Shown here: one piece after another, positions 53,102-61,489 of the stretch
Layout: the number at the start of each line of letters is the position of its first letter
Position numbering within the stretch: the stretch's first letter is position 1
NCBI RefSeq assembly: GCF_011762125.1
Contig: NZ_JAASQN010000002.1
Location: forward strand, 434,001-498,000
Source of the DNA: Sphingopyxis panaciterrae
GTDB taxonomy: Bacteria; Pseudomonadota; Alphaproteobacteria; Sphingomonadales; Sphingomonadaceae
DNA: 64,000 nucleotides
Reading direction: 5' to 3'
Translations under genes and position numbers: made by a program
The notes under the pieces: model-generated
The model's input: the letters and a program-made list of their open reading frames with translations, nothing else
The model's database searches: none
Told to the model about the DNA's origin: nothing

Positions 53102-53730
53102 GCCGGTTTCACCGCGTCGGGGTGCGCCTTCTGAAAGGCGTCCAGCTCCATGCACGCCGCATCGATCGCCACGAGCCGCGGATAATCGTCCAGCGGCACC
53201 TCGAAACGCCGCGCGTTGTACATTTGCGGGACAAGGCAGCAATCGGCGATTCCCGGCGCGTCACCGCCCAGATAGCGCCCGTCGCCCGCCATCGCTTCGA
53301 GCGCGTCAAAGCCTTGTGCGATCCATGTCGCGATCCAGCGGTCCTTCGTCTGTTCGTTGAGGCCGAGGTCGCGCTTCAGATATTTGAGGACGCGAAGATT
53401 GTTGAGCGGATGGATGTCGCTCGCGATCACCTGCGCCTGCGCCAGCGCCACCGCGCGCGGCATCGCCGCCTCGGGGATCAGGCGCGGCTCGGGATAGCTG
53501 CGGTCGAGCCAGTCGATGATCGCCATGCTCTGGATCATCGGTTCGCCATCGATGACGAGCATCGGCACGAACCCCTGCGCATTCTGCTCGAGATAGGCGT
53601 CGCTGCGCTGCTCGCCCGCGATCAGGCTGACCTCGACGCGCTCATAATCGAGCCCTTTCAGGTTCAGCGCGATACGGACGCGAAAGCTGGCCGACGAGCG
53701 GAAATAATCATGGAGGAGGAGTTGGGTCAT
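53098..53730 (-). CDS. maiA: maleylacetoacetate isomerase
   Basis: 210 residues of zeta-class glutathione transferases: LHDYFRSSASFRVRIALNLK carries the SSxS-like catalytic serines, with NAQGFVPML and the C-terminal LVPQMYNARRFEV. It isomerises maleylacetoacetate in tyrosine degradation. AGGAGGAG precedes its ATG. Upstream is a family A-like repeat. The overlap with the TonB receptor gene means joint expression, an unexpected pairing. Confidence 0.94.
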   Translation of the reverse strand: MTQLLLHDYFRSSASFRVRIALNLKGLDYERVEVSLIAGEQRSDAYLEQNAQGFVPMLVIDGEPMIQSMAIIDWLDRSYPEPRLIPEAAMPRAVALAQAQVIASDIHPLNNLRVLKYLKRDLGLNEQTKDRWIATWIAQGFDALEAMAGDGRYLGGDAPGIADCCLVPQMYNARRFEVPLDDYPRLVAIDAACMELDAFQKAHPDAVKPA

Positions 53731-53752
53731 GAATCCTGTCGCACCTATCATC

Positions 53753-53857
53753 TTCGTCATCCCGGCGAAGGCCGGGATCTCGACGGAGCATTGGGCCGTG
53801 ACGGTGAGGTCGTGACCGGAGTCACGCGCCTCCGGACACCCTTCGCCGGGATGACGC
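53753..53857. repeat. dispersed repeat, family A-like copy 7
   Basis: Ends TTCGTCATCCCGGCGAAGGC and CCTTCGCCGGGATGACGCAT are inverted over about 20 bp and are joined by a 65-bp variable centre, a shorter relative of family A. It fills the 166-bp gap upstream of maiA. Confidence 0.8.
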
Positions 53858-53896
53858 ATATGGGCGGAACCTGTTTCATTCAAGGCCGGGACCGCC

Positions 53897-54925
53897 TCAG
53901 TTATTCTTGCCCTCAGGCATCTGCGCAATCCACTCTCGCAGCAATTTCGCGCCTTCCTTGTGAACCGCGCCGCGCCCGAGTTCGGGCATCGCGATCCCGG
54001 GGTCGAGGCTTTCGAGGCGATAGATCAGGAAGCTGTGATCGGGGTCGCCCGGCTTGATCGCAAACGCCATCCCCCCGCTGCCGCGCCCCGCCGCCGTCGG
54101 GCGCTTGCCGATCCCGTAATTGACCCCCGCCGGATCGTCGGTCCAGCGCAGGAACAGCCCGCTGTTCGACGCGCTGCCCTTCGGATTGTGACAATGCGCG
54201 CAATTGACGTCGAGATAGGCACGGGCGCGCTGTGCGACGCTGCCGCTCTCCGGATCGTCCCAGCGCGGCAGCGGCGCGATGCGATTCGCGGGCCAGCCAA
54301 AGCGCCCGCTCTCGAACGCTTTCCACTTCGGGGCGAAGACAAGGTTCCGCGCCTTGGGCCCGATCGGCACGATCGCCCCCGCTTCGGCATGGCATTCCTT
54401 GCACTGATTCTTGTTCGGCACCGCATAGCTGATTGCCTGCTTTGTCCCGTCGGGCCCGGTAAAGCTGACCGGCACGCGGCGCCCGCCGATCGCCAGCGTC
54501 GCGTCGTGCCCATCGGCGTCCCAGACATAAGGAAGGGCAGCCCAGCCGTCCTTGCGATGGATCAGCAGCCGCGTCTCGACCGGCTTGCCCTGATTCTGCC
54601 CGGCCCAGGAAAAGCTCTTGATCAGCACCGTGCCGACCGGAAAGGCAATCCGCCCCTCGCCATCGACGTCGGCCCGGGTCCCCGCGGGCATCCAGATCGC
54701 GCGCGCCTTGTCGGCATAATCGCTGAACAGCGGCGTGTGCAGCCCATAGGGCGTGACACCGTCCACAAGCTGCGCGCCGCCCGCACGGAACAGCCCGAAC
54801 TCGGACAGCTTGCGCGGCATCGTGTCGCCGTCGATCAGCGTCTGGTCGGGCCCCGCCAGCGGCACCGCGGCCCCGCCGCTCGCACACAGCCACGCCGCGG
54901 CAAGGGCGGCGGCCAGGCGCTTCAC
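53897..54925 (-). CDS. SO2930-family di-haem cytochrome c
   Basis: 342 residues with signal peptide. Two haem c motifs: CKECH (about residue 175) and CAHCH (about 245), each with surrounding sequence of the SO2930 family (NQCKECHAEAGAIVPIGPKA and LDVNCAHCHNPKGSASNSGL). LSDYADKARAIWMPAG occurs near the start. It is periplasmic or outer-membrane attached. Its ATG overlaps the beta-helix gene stop by 4 bp; this pair is known in Shewanella, but its activity is not established. Confidence 0.9.
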   Translation of the reverse strand: MKRLAAALAAAWLCASGGAAVPLAGPDQTLIDGDTMPRKLSEFGLFRAGGAQLVDGVTPYGLHTPLFSDYADKARAIWMPAGTRADVDGEGRIAFPVGTVLIKSFSWAGQNQGKPVETRLLIHRKDGWAALPYVWDADGHDATLAIGGRRVPVSFTGPDGTKQAISYAVPNKNQCKECHAEAGAIVPIGPKARNLVFAPKWKAFESGRFGWPANRIAPLPRWDDPESGSVAQRARAYLDVNCAHCHNPKGSASNSGLFLRWTDDPAGVNYGIGKRPTAAGRGSGGMAFAIKPGDPDHSFLIYRLESLDPGIAMPELGRGAVHKEGAKLLREWIAQMPEGKNN

Positions 54926-56136
54926 TTGACCTTGGCCTCCATGCTCGCGGGCAGCGTGATCCCGGGCAGCGGCGCGGGCGCACTATCCTTGAGGTCGACC
55001 GGCGACGGCTTCGCCTCGCTCTGCGGGGTCTGCACGTCGGGCAGGTTCAGCGACAGCACCCCGGCATCGTCGTTGACGATCGCATTGCCCGAACCGTCCC
55101 ACAGGACCGGCGGGATCGCCCCGCCCATCGCCGCCGCCATCTCGGCGCCGCCCGGAAAGCCGGGCGCGAAGCCCGCCTTGCCATGCACATTGTCCCACAC
55201 GACGATCTGGCGCGGCAGCGGCTGATATGTCTCGTCCTTGTACGGATAGCGATAGCCGACGATCATCACATTGGCGGTGCCGTTATCCTCGAAGCTGTTG
55301 TCGAAAATCTCGACCCGGCTGTTGGCCATCACCAGCACTCCGGTACCGGTCGGGACGCTCGCGACGATATTGCCCTTCGGCGCGAAATTGGGGGTGCTGT
55401 TGTCCTTGACGATATTGTCGAACACCCGGACGTTATGACCGCCCTGCATCGGCAGGCTCGGCAGGTCGAACACCAATATGCCGCCGGTGTTGCGCATCGC
55501 GATATTGTCGTGGACGTCGGCGTCGTAGCTGTTCTCGATCTCGATCCCCGCGACATTCTCGATCGCGAAGCTGTCGCGGACCACGATATTCTTCGACTGG
55601 CCGACATAGATGCCCGCATCCGACGCGCCGCGGACGAAGACGCTGTCGATCAGCACATCGCTGCTTTCGACCGGATAAATGCCATAGGCGCCGTTGGTTT
55701 CCTTCGGCCCCGCGGTCCATTCGACGCGCAGTTCGTGATAGACGATGCGATCGGCGCCCTTCGATTTGATCCCGTCGCCCTTGGTGTTGAGCACCGCGAA
55801 ATTGGTCAGCAGCACATCATCCGAGGTGACAAGCAGCCCCTCGCCCGCGCCCTGCTGATCCGAAAAATCGAGAATCGAGCCGTTCGCGTCGGTCCCCGCA
55901 CCGCGAATGGTCACATTGGCGACGTCGAGCGACAGCCCGTCGGTCAGTTTCCACGTCCCCGCGCCCAGCTCGACGACATCGCCCGATACCGCCATGATCA
56001 GCGCCTCTTGCAGCTTTTCATTGGCGTCGGGCGTATTGGCACTGACGCTGATCGTTTTTGCCGACGCCGGCGCCGCCGCCAGCAAGCCCGCGGCAAGGGT
56101 CAGATAAGCCGTTCGCGACAGGCCATGGAATCGCAT
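54922..56136 (-). CDS. parallel beta-helix repeat secreted protein (SO2929-like)
   Basis: 404 residues. Signal peptide (LTLAAGLLAAAPASA), then many parallel beta-helix repeats (VVELGAGTWKLTDGLSL; VTIRGAGTDANGSILDFSDQ; AGIYVGQSKNIVVRDSFAIE; NVAGIEIENSYDADVHDNIA). It probably binds or degrades polysaccharide-like or other extracellular substrates. Translationally coupled to the di-haem cytochrome, implying electron transfer to or from a surface oxidation reaction. Exact substrate unknown. Confidence 0.9.
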   Translation of the reverse strand: MRFHGLSRTAYLTLAAGLLAAAPASAKTISVSANTPDANEKLQEALIMAVSGDVVELGAGTWKLTDGLSLDVANVTIRGAGTDANGSILDFSDQQGAGEGLLVTSDDVLLTNFAVLNTKGDGIKSKGADRIVYHELRVEWTAGPKETNGAYGIYPVESSDVLIDSVFVRGASDAGIYVGQSKNIVVRDSFAIENVAGIEIENSYDADVHDNIAMRNTGGILVFDLPSLPMQGGHNVRVFDNIVKDNSTPNFAPKGNIVASVPTGTGVLVMANSRVEIFDNSFEDNGTANVMIVGYRYPYKDETYQPLPRQIVVWDNVHGKAGFAPGFPGGAEMAAAMGGAIPPVLWDGSGNAIVNDDAGVLSLNLPDVQTPQSEAKPSPVDLKDSAPAPLPGITLPASMEAKVK

Positions 56137-56229
56137 AAGTCTCTCCCTGTTTCACAGAAACATGCGGCAAGACTTGACGGAAGCCAAGCCTGTTGCTGAC
56201 ATGCCTGTAACAACAGGGGAGTGGTCGCA

Positions 56230-56643
56230 ATGTTTCACCGATATGCCATGGCGCTTGGCGCCTTCATCGCCGTGCCGACGATGGCCGCGGCGCCGGCGTC
56301 GATCGCCGGGCGCTGGAAAACCGACGACGGCAAGGGCATCGTCGCGATGGCGCCGTGCGGCGCGAAGATGTGCGGACGCATCGAACGGCTTCTGATCCAG
56401 CAACCGGCGGGCGGCCAGCTCGACGAGCGCAATCCCGACAAGGCGAAGCGCGGCCGCAAGGTGACCGGGCTGCAAATCTATTGGGATCTCGTCCCCGACG
56501 GCACGGGCTGGAAGGGACAAGGCTACAGCCCCGAGGACGGCCGCTATTACAAGGCGCACCTGCACGCCAAGGGCAACAAGATGACGATGAAGGGCTGCGT
56601 CGCGGTGTTCTGCCGCACGGTAACCTGGACACGGCTGGGGTGA
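56230..56643 (+). CDS. DUF2147 domain secreted protein
   Basis: 137 residues. Signal peptide (MALGAFIAVPTMAAA). The domain begins IAGRWKTDDGKGIVAMAPCG and ends GCVAVFCRTVTWTRLG, with RLLIQQPAGGQLDERNPD between, matching DUF2147, a lipocalin-like group. GGGGAG lies nine bases ahead of the ATG. Divergent from the beta-helix gene after 93 bp. Function unknown. Confidence 0.88.
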   Translation: MFHRYAMALGAFIAVPTMAAAPASIAGRWKTDDGKGIVAMAPCGAKMCGRIERLLIQQPAGGQLDERNPDKAKRGRKVTGLQIYWDLVPDGTGWKGQGYSPEDGRYYKAHLHAKGNKMTMKGCVAVFCRTVTWTRLG

Positions 56644-56644
56644 T

Positions 56645-56789
56645 CGTCGCCCCCGCGCAGGCGGGGGCCGCTGTCGGTTTGCACAGCGGCGCAGGACAAG
56701 GCCTCCGGCGGCCCCGCCTGCGCGGGGGCGACGAATTAAGCAAGCGCCGCATCCCACCCCAACCCCTCCCGCCTGCGGGAGGGGAGAAA
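56645..56789. repeat. palindromic repeats, families E and D-like
   Basis: GTCGCCCCCGCGCAGGCGGG and CCCGCCTGCGCGGGGGCGAC (56645-56733) are inverted over 20 bp. A second piece (56754-56789: CCCACCCCAACCCCTCCCGC...GCGGGAGGGGAG) follows. Both sit between convergent genes and may help termination. Confidence 0.8.
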
Positions 56790-56790
56790 A

Positions 56791-57486
56791 TCAATCCTCG
56801 CCCAAGATCCAGTCGACCCCCGCCGCGACATGGATGCGCGTCGTGTCATAGACCGGAAGCAGATTGGCGTCGGGATCGACCAGCATCACCAGTTCGGTGC
56901 TCGCCAGCACCAGCGCCTGGATGTCCTGCTTGGCGATATCGGTGATGAAGGTGCGCATCGTGCGGCGCGATTCCTCGACCACCTTGCCCTGCATCAGCTG
57001 GTCGTAGATGATATTGTCGATCGCCTCGGCACGCTCCTGGTCATAGGGTGCCAGCGTCAGGCCGTGACGGACAAGGCGCTGGCGGTACCAGGCCTCGGTC
57101 ATCACGTTGCGCGTGCCGATCACCGCCGCCGCCTTGATCCCGTCGGCCTTCATCTTTTCGCCCGTCTCGTCGACGATGTGGAGGAGCGGGATCGAAATCG
57201 CCGCCGCGACCTCTTCGGCGACCTTGTGCATCGAATTGGCCGCGATCATCAGCGCGGTCGCGCCCGCCGCCTCGAGCCGCCGCGCCGATTCGATCAGCAC
57301 ATCCTTCGCATGCGCCCATTGTTCGGGCGTCGTCAGCCGCGACAGCTCGCAATAGTTGAGACTTTCGAGCAGGATCGGCGCCGAACAGGCCGTTCCGAGG
57401 CGTTTTTGCACGCCCTTGTTGAGATGGCGGTAATAAAGCTCGGTCGATGCCCAGCTGATTCCCCCGATCAGGCCGATTTTACGCAT
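56791..57486 (-). CDS. aspartate/glutamate racemase family protein
   Basis: 231 residues. MRKIGLIGGISWASTELYYRHLN opens the family; catalytic Cys-like positions lie in MIAANSMHKVAEEVAAAISI (family Cys replaced by Ser here) and in ALVLASTELVMLVD, where Thr/Ser also replaces the second Cys. The loss of both usual cysteines makes racemase activity doubtful; it may be another enzyme of the family. Inner ATG chosen by homology. Confidence 0.85.
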   Translation of the reverse strand: MRKIGLIGGISWASTELYYRHLNKGVQKRLGTACSAPILLESLNYCELSRLTTPEQWAHAKDVLIESARRLEAAGATALMIAANSMHKVAEEVAAAISIPLLHIVDETGEKMKADGIKAAAVIGTRNVMTEAWYRQRLVRHGLTLAPYDQERAEAIDNIIYDQLMQGKVVEESRRTMRTFITDIAKQDIQALVLASTELVMLVDPDANLLPVYDTTRIHVAAGVDWILGED

Positions 57487-57510
57487 AAGATCCCTTATTC
57501 CCAAAAACAC

Positions 57511-57605
57511 GTTGCCCCCGCGAAGGGCGTTCAGAGGCAAGTGACTCTGGACGCGGCCGCAGGGGCAACGCTTAATAGCGGCCCCTGCCTTCGCAGGGGC
57601 GACGG
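57511..57605. repeat. imperfect palindromic repeat (family E-like)
   Basis: GTTGCCCCCGCGAAGGG and CCCCTGCCTTCGCAGGGGCGAC form the ends. It occupies the gap between pntB and the racemase-like gene. Confidence 0.6.
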
Positions 57606-57626
57606 TTCAGGTCAATCTCTGTGCGA

Positions 57627-59132
57627 TCAGTGCCCGCCGCCGTTCAGCGCCTTGACGATGTCGTCGGTCATCTTCTTGGCATCGCCGAGCAGCATCATCG
57701 TCTGGTCCATGTAAAAGACGTCGTTGTCGACACCGGCATAACCGACCCCGCCCATCGATCGCTTCACGAACAGCACGGTCTTCGCCTTTTCGACGTCGAG
57801 CACGGGCATGCCATAGATCGGCGACGACTTGTCGGTCTTCGCCGACGGGTTGGTCACGTCGTTGGCGCCGATGACGAAGGCGACGTCGCATTGCGCGAAC
57901 TCGCCGTTGATGTCTTCGAGCTCGAACACCTCGTCATAGGGAACGTTCGCCTCGGCCAGGAGCACGTTCATATGCCCCGGCATGCGCCCCGCGACCGGGT
58001 GGATCGCATATTTGACGTTGACGCCTTCCTTCTTGAGCAGGTCGCCCATTTCGCGCAGCGCGTGCTGGGCCTGTGCGACCGCCATGCCGTAACCGGGGAC
58101 GATGATGACATTTTCGGCCTGGCTCATCAGGAAGGCGGCATCGTCGGCGCTGCCCGGTTTCCATGGCCGCTGTTCCTTCGACCCGCCCGCGCCGCCCGCG
58201 GCGGCATCGGCGCCGAAACCGCCCGCGATGACGCTGATGAAGCTGCGGTTCATCGCGCGGCACATGATGTACGACAGGATCGCACCCGACGAGCCGACGA
58301 GCGCGCCGGTGATGATCATCGCGGTGTTGCCGAGCGTGAAACCCATCGCCGCCGCGGCCCAGCCCGAATAGCTGTTCAGCATCGACACGACGACCGGCAT
58401 GTCGGCGCCGCCGATCGGGATGATCAGCAGGAAACCGATGACGAAGCTGAGCGCCGTGACGGTCCAGAACACCCAGGGCGACTGATCGGCCGTGAAATAG
58501 GCAACGAGCCCGATGATCGCGGCCAGCGTGCCCAGATTGATGATATGGCGTCCCGGCAGCATGATCGGCGAACCCGACATATTGCCGTTGAGCTTCAGGA
58601 AAGCGATCACCGATCCCGAGAAGGTGATCGCACCGATCGCGATACCGAGTCCCATTTCGATCCGGCTGACGGTGTGGATCTGCCCCGCGGCGTCGGCAAT
58701 GCCGAACGCGAGCGGGTTGAGATAGGCGGCAGCGGCCACCGCGACCGCGGCGAGACCGACGAGGCTGTGGAACGCCGCGACAAGCTGCGGCATCGCGGTC
58801 ATCGCGATCTTGCGTGCCATCACGATGCCGATGACCGCACCGATACCGATCGCGGCGAGAATCTCGGCCATCGCAACCGGATCGATACCGACATAGCTGT
58901 TGGTTGCATCGCCGACCTTCATCGGCATGTGCGTGAGCAACGTCGTGACGACCGCGATCGTCATGCCGATCATGCCAAAGCGGTTGCCGCGCTGCGCCGA
59001 CGCCGGGCTCGACAGCCCGCGCAGCGAGAGGATGAACAGGACGCCGGCTACCAGATAGGCGACGGCCGCCCAAGGATTGACGGCAAGGCCATGGCCGCCG
59101 GTCGCGGCGGCAAGGATCGACTGAAACTCCAT
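57627..59132 (-). CDS. pntB: NAD(P) transhydrogenase subunit beta
   Basis: 501 residues. About nine membrane helices come first (VNPWAAVAYLVAGVLFILSL; SYVGIDPVAMAEILAAIGIG) and then the NADP-binding domain III with IVPGYGMAVAQAQHALREMG, VIGANDVTNPSAKTD and the ending DDIVKALNGGGH. It exchanges hydride between NAD(H) and NADP(H) coupled to proton movement in the inner membrane. One base after pntAB. Its catalytic partner PntAA is not adjacent. Confidence 0.97.
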   Translation of the reverse strand: MEFQSILAAATGGHGLAVNPWAAVAYLVAGVLFILSLRGLSSPASAQRGNRFGMIGMTIAVVTTLLTHMPMKVGDATNSYVGIDPVAMAEILAAIGIGAVIGIVMARKIAMTAMPQLVAAFHSLVGLAAVAVAAAAYLNPLAFGIADAAGQIHTVSRIEMGLGIAIGAITFSGSVIAFLKLNGNMSGSPIMLPGRHIINLGTLAAIIGLVAYFTADQSPWVFWTVTALSFVIGFLLIIPIGGADMPVVVSMLNSYSGWAAAAMGFTLGNTAMIITGALVGSSGAILSYIMCRAMNRSFISVIAGGFGADAAAGGAGGSKEQRPWKPGSADDAAFLMSQAENVIIVPGYGMAVAQAQHALREMGDLLKKEGVNVKYAIHPVAGRMPGHMNVLLAEANVPYDEVFELEDINGEFAQCDVAFVIGANDVTNPSAKTDKSSPIYGMPVLDVEKAKTVLFVKRSMGGVGYAGVDNDVFYMDQTMMLLGDAKKMTDDIVKALNGGGH

Positions 59133-59133
59133 C

Positions 59134-59415
59134 TCAGCGCTCCTTCTTCTTGTACATCGCCAGCATGCGCGCGGTGACCGCGAAACCGCCGAAAATATTG
59201 ATGCTCGCCATCACGACGGCGGCCAGCCCGAGCCATTTCGACGAAGCCGACCCCGCGGCGGCGCTGGCGATCAGCGCCCCGACGATGATGACCGACGAAA
59301 TGGCATTGGTGACGCTCATCAGCGGCGTGTGCAGCGCCGGGGTCACCGACCACACGACGAAATAGCCGACGAAACAGGCCAATATGAAAATCGAAAAAAT
59401 CGCGATGAAATCCAC
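59134..59415 (-). CDS. pntAB: NAD(P) transhydrogenase membrane subunit PntAB
   Basis: 93 residues with three membrane helices: [40 protein letters not shown] and [20 protein letters not shown], ending AMYKKKER. This is the separate membrane part of the alpha subunit in organisms with split PntA. GTG start with AGGGGAG upstream. Normally PntAA precedes it; here the upstream 459 bp have only a repeat and no gene. Confidence 0.92.
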   Translation of the reverse strand: MDFIAIFSIFILACFVGYFVVWSVTPALHTPLMSVTNAISSVIIVGALIASAAAGSASSKWLGLAAVVMASINIFGGFAVTARMLAMYKKKER

Positions 59416-59714
59416 GGCGCGCTCCCCTGCTGATTCCGCTTGGCGCACCTCTTGCCGCGCTGATGCGGGTGTGTCGACTCCAAAGCAGTCAAAAAAGCGC
59501 GCGCATAGCCGGGCAAAAGCAGGAAATATCGGCTGATCGCGACATAAAATGTCGCAGTGCAACAAAGTTGCGCGTCAGCGAGCCGAAATCCGCCGCGTGC
59601 CGACGACATTGATCACGCCGTTGACAGGCAGGGCATCGAGGTCGGAACGACCCTCGGCCGCGTGGACAAATCTGAAACCTGTCGAAACGGCGGCTTTGGG
59701 GTGGATTTGAGACA

Positions 59715-59826
59715 TTCCCTCCCTTTTAGGGAGGGGTTAGGGGTGGGTCGCGAGCGCAGCGAGCAAGAGGAAGAGCGCCGCCTTCGGCGGCTACCCACCC
59801 CCAGCCCCTCCCTAAAAGGGAGGGGA
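59715..59826. repeat. palindromic dispersed repeat, family D
   Basis: Inverted arms about 30 bp long (59719-59748 and 59793-59822) contain CTCCCTTTTAGGGAGGGG-like sequence and are perfect except for one base. They sit between pntAB and the SMR gene in a 459-bp gene-free gap (59416-59874), where I see no other feature. Confidence 0.88.
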
Positions 59827-59874
59827 GAAGAACGTCCGCTTCCGGCCGAAAGCCGACGCCACCCTGCCCGCACC

Positions 59875-60195
59875 CTACGCCGGTGAAGACAGCTTCATCA
59901 GCACCAGTCCGCTCACGATCAGCACGGCGGCGCCGATCCGCATCGCATTCGCCTGTTCGCCGAGCACCATCACGCCGACGAGGAAAGCGCCGACCGCGCC
60001 GATCCCGGTCCAGATCGTATAGGCGGTGCCAAGCGGCAGCGACTTCATCGACAGCGACAGCAAGGCAAAACTTGCAATCATCGCCGCCAGGGTAACCAGC
60101 GACGGCGCAAGCTTCGTGAAACCTTCCGATTGCTTCATCGAAAAGGCCCAGACGATTTCGAGCAGACCGGCGATACCAAGATAGACCCAAGCCAT
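59875..60195 (-). CDS. gdx: small multidrug resistance family exporter, SugE/Gdx type
   Basis: 106 residues, four membrane helices. The start MAWVYLGIAGLLEIVWAFSM has the conserved essential Glu, and KSLPLGTAYTIWTGIGAVGA is diagnostic for SugE/Gdx guanidinium exporters rather than EmrE. It exports guanidinium by proton antiport in the inner membrane. A candidate guanidine-II hairpin lies just upstream of the AAGGAGG ribosome site, in agreement. Confidence 0.9.
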   Translation of the reverse strand: MAWVYLGIAGLLEIVWAFSMKQSEGFTKLAPSLVTLAAMIASFALLSLSMKSLPLGTAYTIWTGIGAVGAFLVGVMVLGEQANAMRIGAAVLIVSGLVLMKLSSPA

Positions 60196-60213
60196 GGGCA
60201 GCCTCCTTAAAAA

Positions 60214-60272
60214 GCCGCCGGGCCGTCCCGGACCTGAAACCCGCGCGAAAGTGCGGGCGAGGACGTGGCCTC
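60214..60272 (-). promoter_or_regulatory. candidate guanidine-II (mini-ykkC) riboswitch hairpins
   Basis: On the minus strand CCGGG-ACGG-CCCGG (60218-60231) gives a five-pair stem with an ACGG loop closed by G-C, as in guanidine-II P2, followed by TTTTTAAGGAGG and the gdx start. An upstream hairpin, GAGG-CCACGT-CCTC (60259-60272), would hold the other half but its loop is ACGT instead of ACGR, so the match is incomplete. A CCCGC/GCGGG hairpin lies between. Confidence 0.4.
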
Positions 60273-60334
60273 TGAAGGATGTGCGGCATATGGTAGCAGG
60301 GTTGCGATCTTGTTCGCAAGCCGTCCGGAACCGG

Positions 60335-61489
60335 TCAGTCCATGCCGCCGAAAACCTCCTTGCCGTCGATCCAGGTCCGCAGCACCTGCGCTTGGCCGTC
60401 GATCACCGCCAGATTGGCGCGAAGCCCCGGCGCAATGGTGCCCATCGTCCCGTCCAGCCCGACAAATTGCGCCGGATTCCGGGTCGCGAGCCCGATCGCA
60501 TCGCCAAGCGGGAGGCCGAGGAGCGCGGCGGCATTGCGGACCGCCGACGCCATCTCGAGATCGGCGCCCGCCAGCGTCCCGTCGGCGCGCCGGCATACGC
60601 CGCCCGATGCCCATATGGTCTCGCCGTTGAGTTCGAAATCCTTCCGGTCATGGCCGACCGGCGGCATGGCGTCCGAAACCAGCAGGAAGCGGTCGAGCCC
60701 GCCTTTCGCCCTGATCGCGAGGCGGAGCGCGACCGGGTCGACGTGAAAGCCGTCGACGATGATCCCGCACCAGCAGTCCGCATTCGCCAGCGCGGCCCCG
60801 ACCACGCCCGGTTCGCGGGGCGTTATCTGCGACATCGCGTTGAACAAATGGGTCACGCCGCTGACGCCGGCGGTAAAGGCGTTTTCCATCTGGGCAAAGG
60901 TCGCGTCGGTATGGCCGGCAGCGACGATGACGCCGCGCTGGCCGAGCTGGCCGATCCGCCTTTCGTCGGTCACCTCGGGCGCCAGCGTCACCAGCGTCTT
61001 GCCGGTGCTGAGCCCGGTAATCGCATCGAAGCCTTCGTCGTCGAGTGTCCGGATCGCGTTGGGATCATGCGTTCCCTTGCGTTCGATATTGAGGAACGGC
61101 CCCTCGATATGGATGCCGGCGATCCCGGGAACGCCCGCCGCGATGGCGGCATCCACCGCCTGCACGGCTTCCCGAATTTTCGGGGTGCTGTCGCTGATCA
61201 GCGTCGGCAGCAAGGCGGTCGTTCCGAAACGATGATGCGCCGCCGCGATCGTGCGCAGCGTTTCGACCGACGGATCGTCGTTGAACAGCGCGCCGCCGCC
61301 GCCATTGACCTGGACGTCGATGAACCCCGGCACCAGCGTCGCGCCCGCCAGGTCGACGGTATCGATCGCGGCATCGAGGTCGGCGACCGCGACGATCGCT
61401 TCGATCCGCCCGTCGGCGACGACGACGGCGCGCCCGCCCTGCATCCGGCCGTCAACGAATATGGGCCCGTTCGAAATGGCGAAGCGCAT
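60335..61489 (-). CDS. nagA: N-acetylglucosamine-6-phosphate deacetylase
   Basis: 384 residues. PGFIDVQVNGGGGALFNDDP near residue 50, metal-ligand Glu in HIEGPFLNIERKG, His in HLFNAMSQITPREPG, DGFHVDPVALR and Asp in LLVSDAMPPVG match NagA. It deacetylates GlcNAc-6-P in the cytosol. One base overlaps the upstream SIS gene stop. Last of nagR-nagB-II-nagA. Confidence 0.96.
   Translation of the reverse strand: MRFAISNGPIFVDGRMQGGRAVVVADGRIEAIVAVADLDAAIDTVDLAGATLVPGFIDVQVNGGGGALFNDDPSVETLRTIAAAHHRFGTTALLPTLISDSTPKIREAVQAVDAAIAAGVPGIAGIHIEGPFLNIERKGTHDPNAIRTLDDEGFDAITGLSTGKTLVTLAPEVTDERRIGQLGQRGVIVAAGHTDATFAQMENAFTAGVSGVTHLFNAMSQITPREPGVVGAALANADCWCGIIVDGFHVDPVALRLAIRAKGGLDRFLLVSDAMPPVGHDRKDFELNGETIWASGGVCRRADGTLAGADLEMASAVRNAAALLGLPLGDAIGLATRNPAQFVGLDGTMGTIAPGLRANLAVIDGQAQVLRTWIDGKEVFGGMD

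Noticed and set aside
57621-59177. 518-residue plus-strand open frame
   Set aside because: Arg/His/Asp-rich antisense shadow of pntB, which has unmistakable transhydrogenase motifs.
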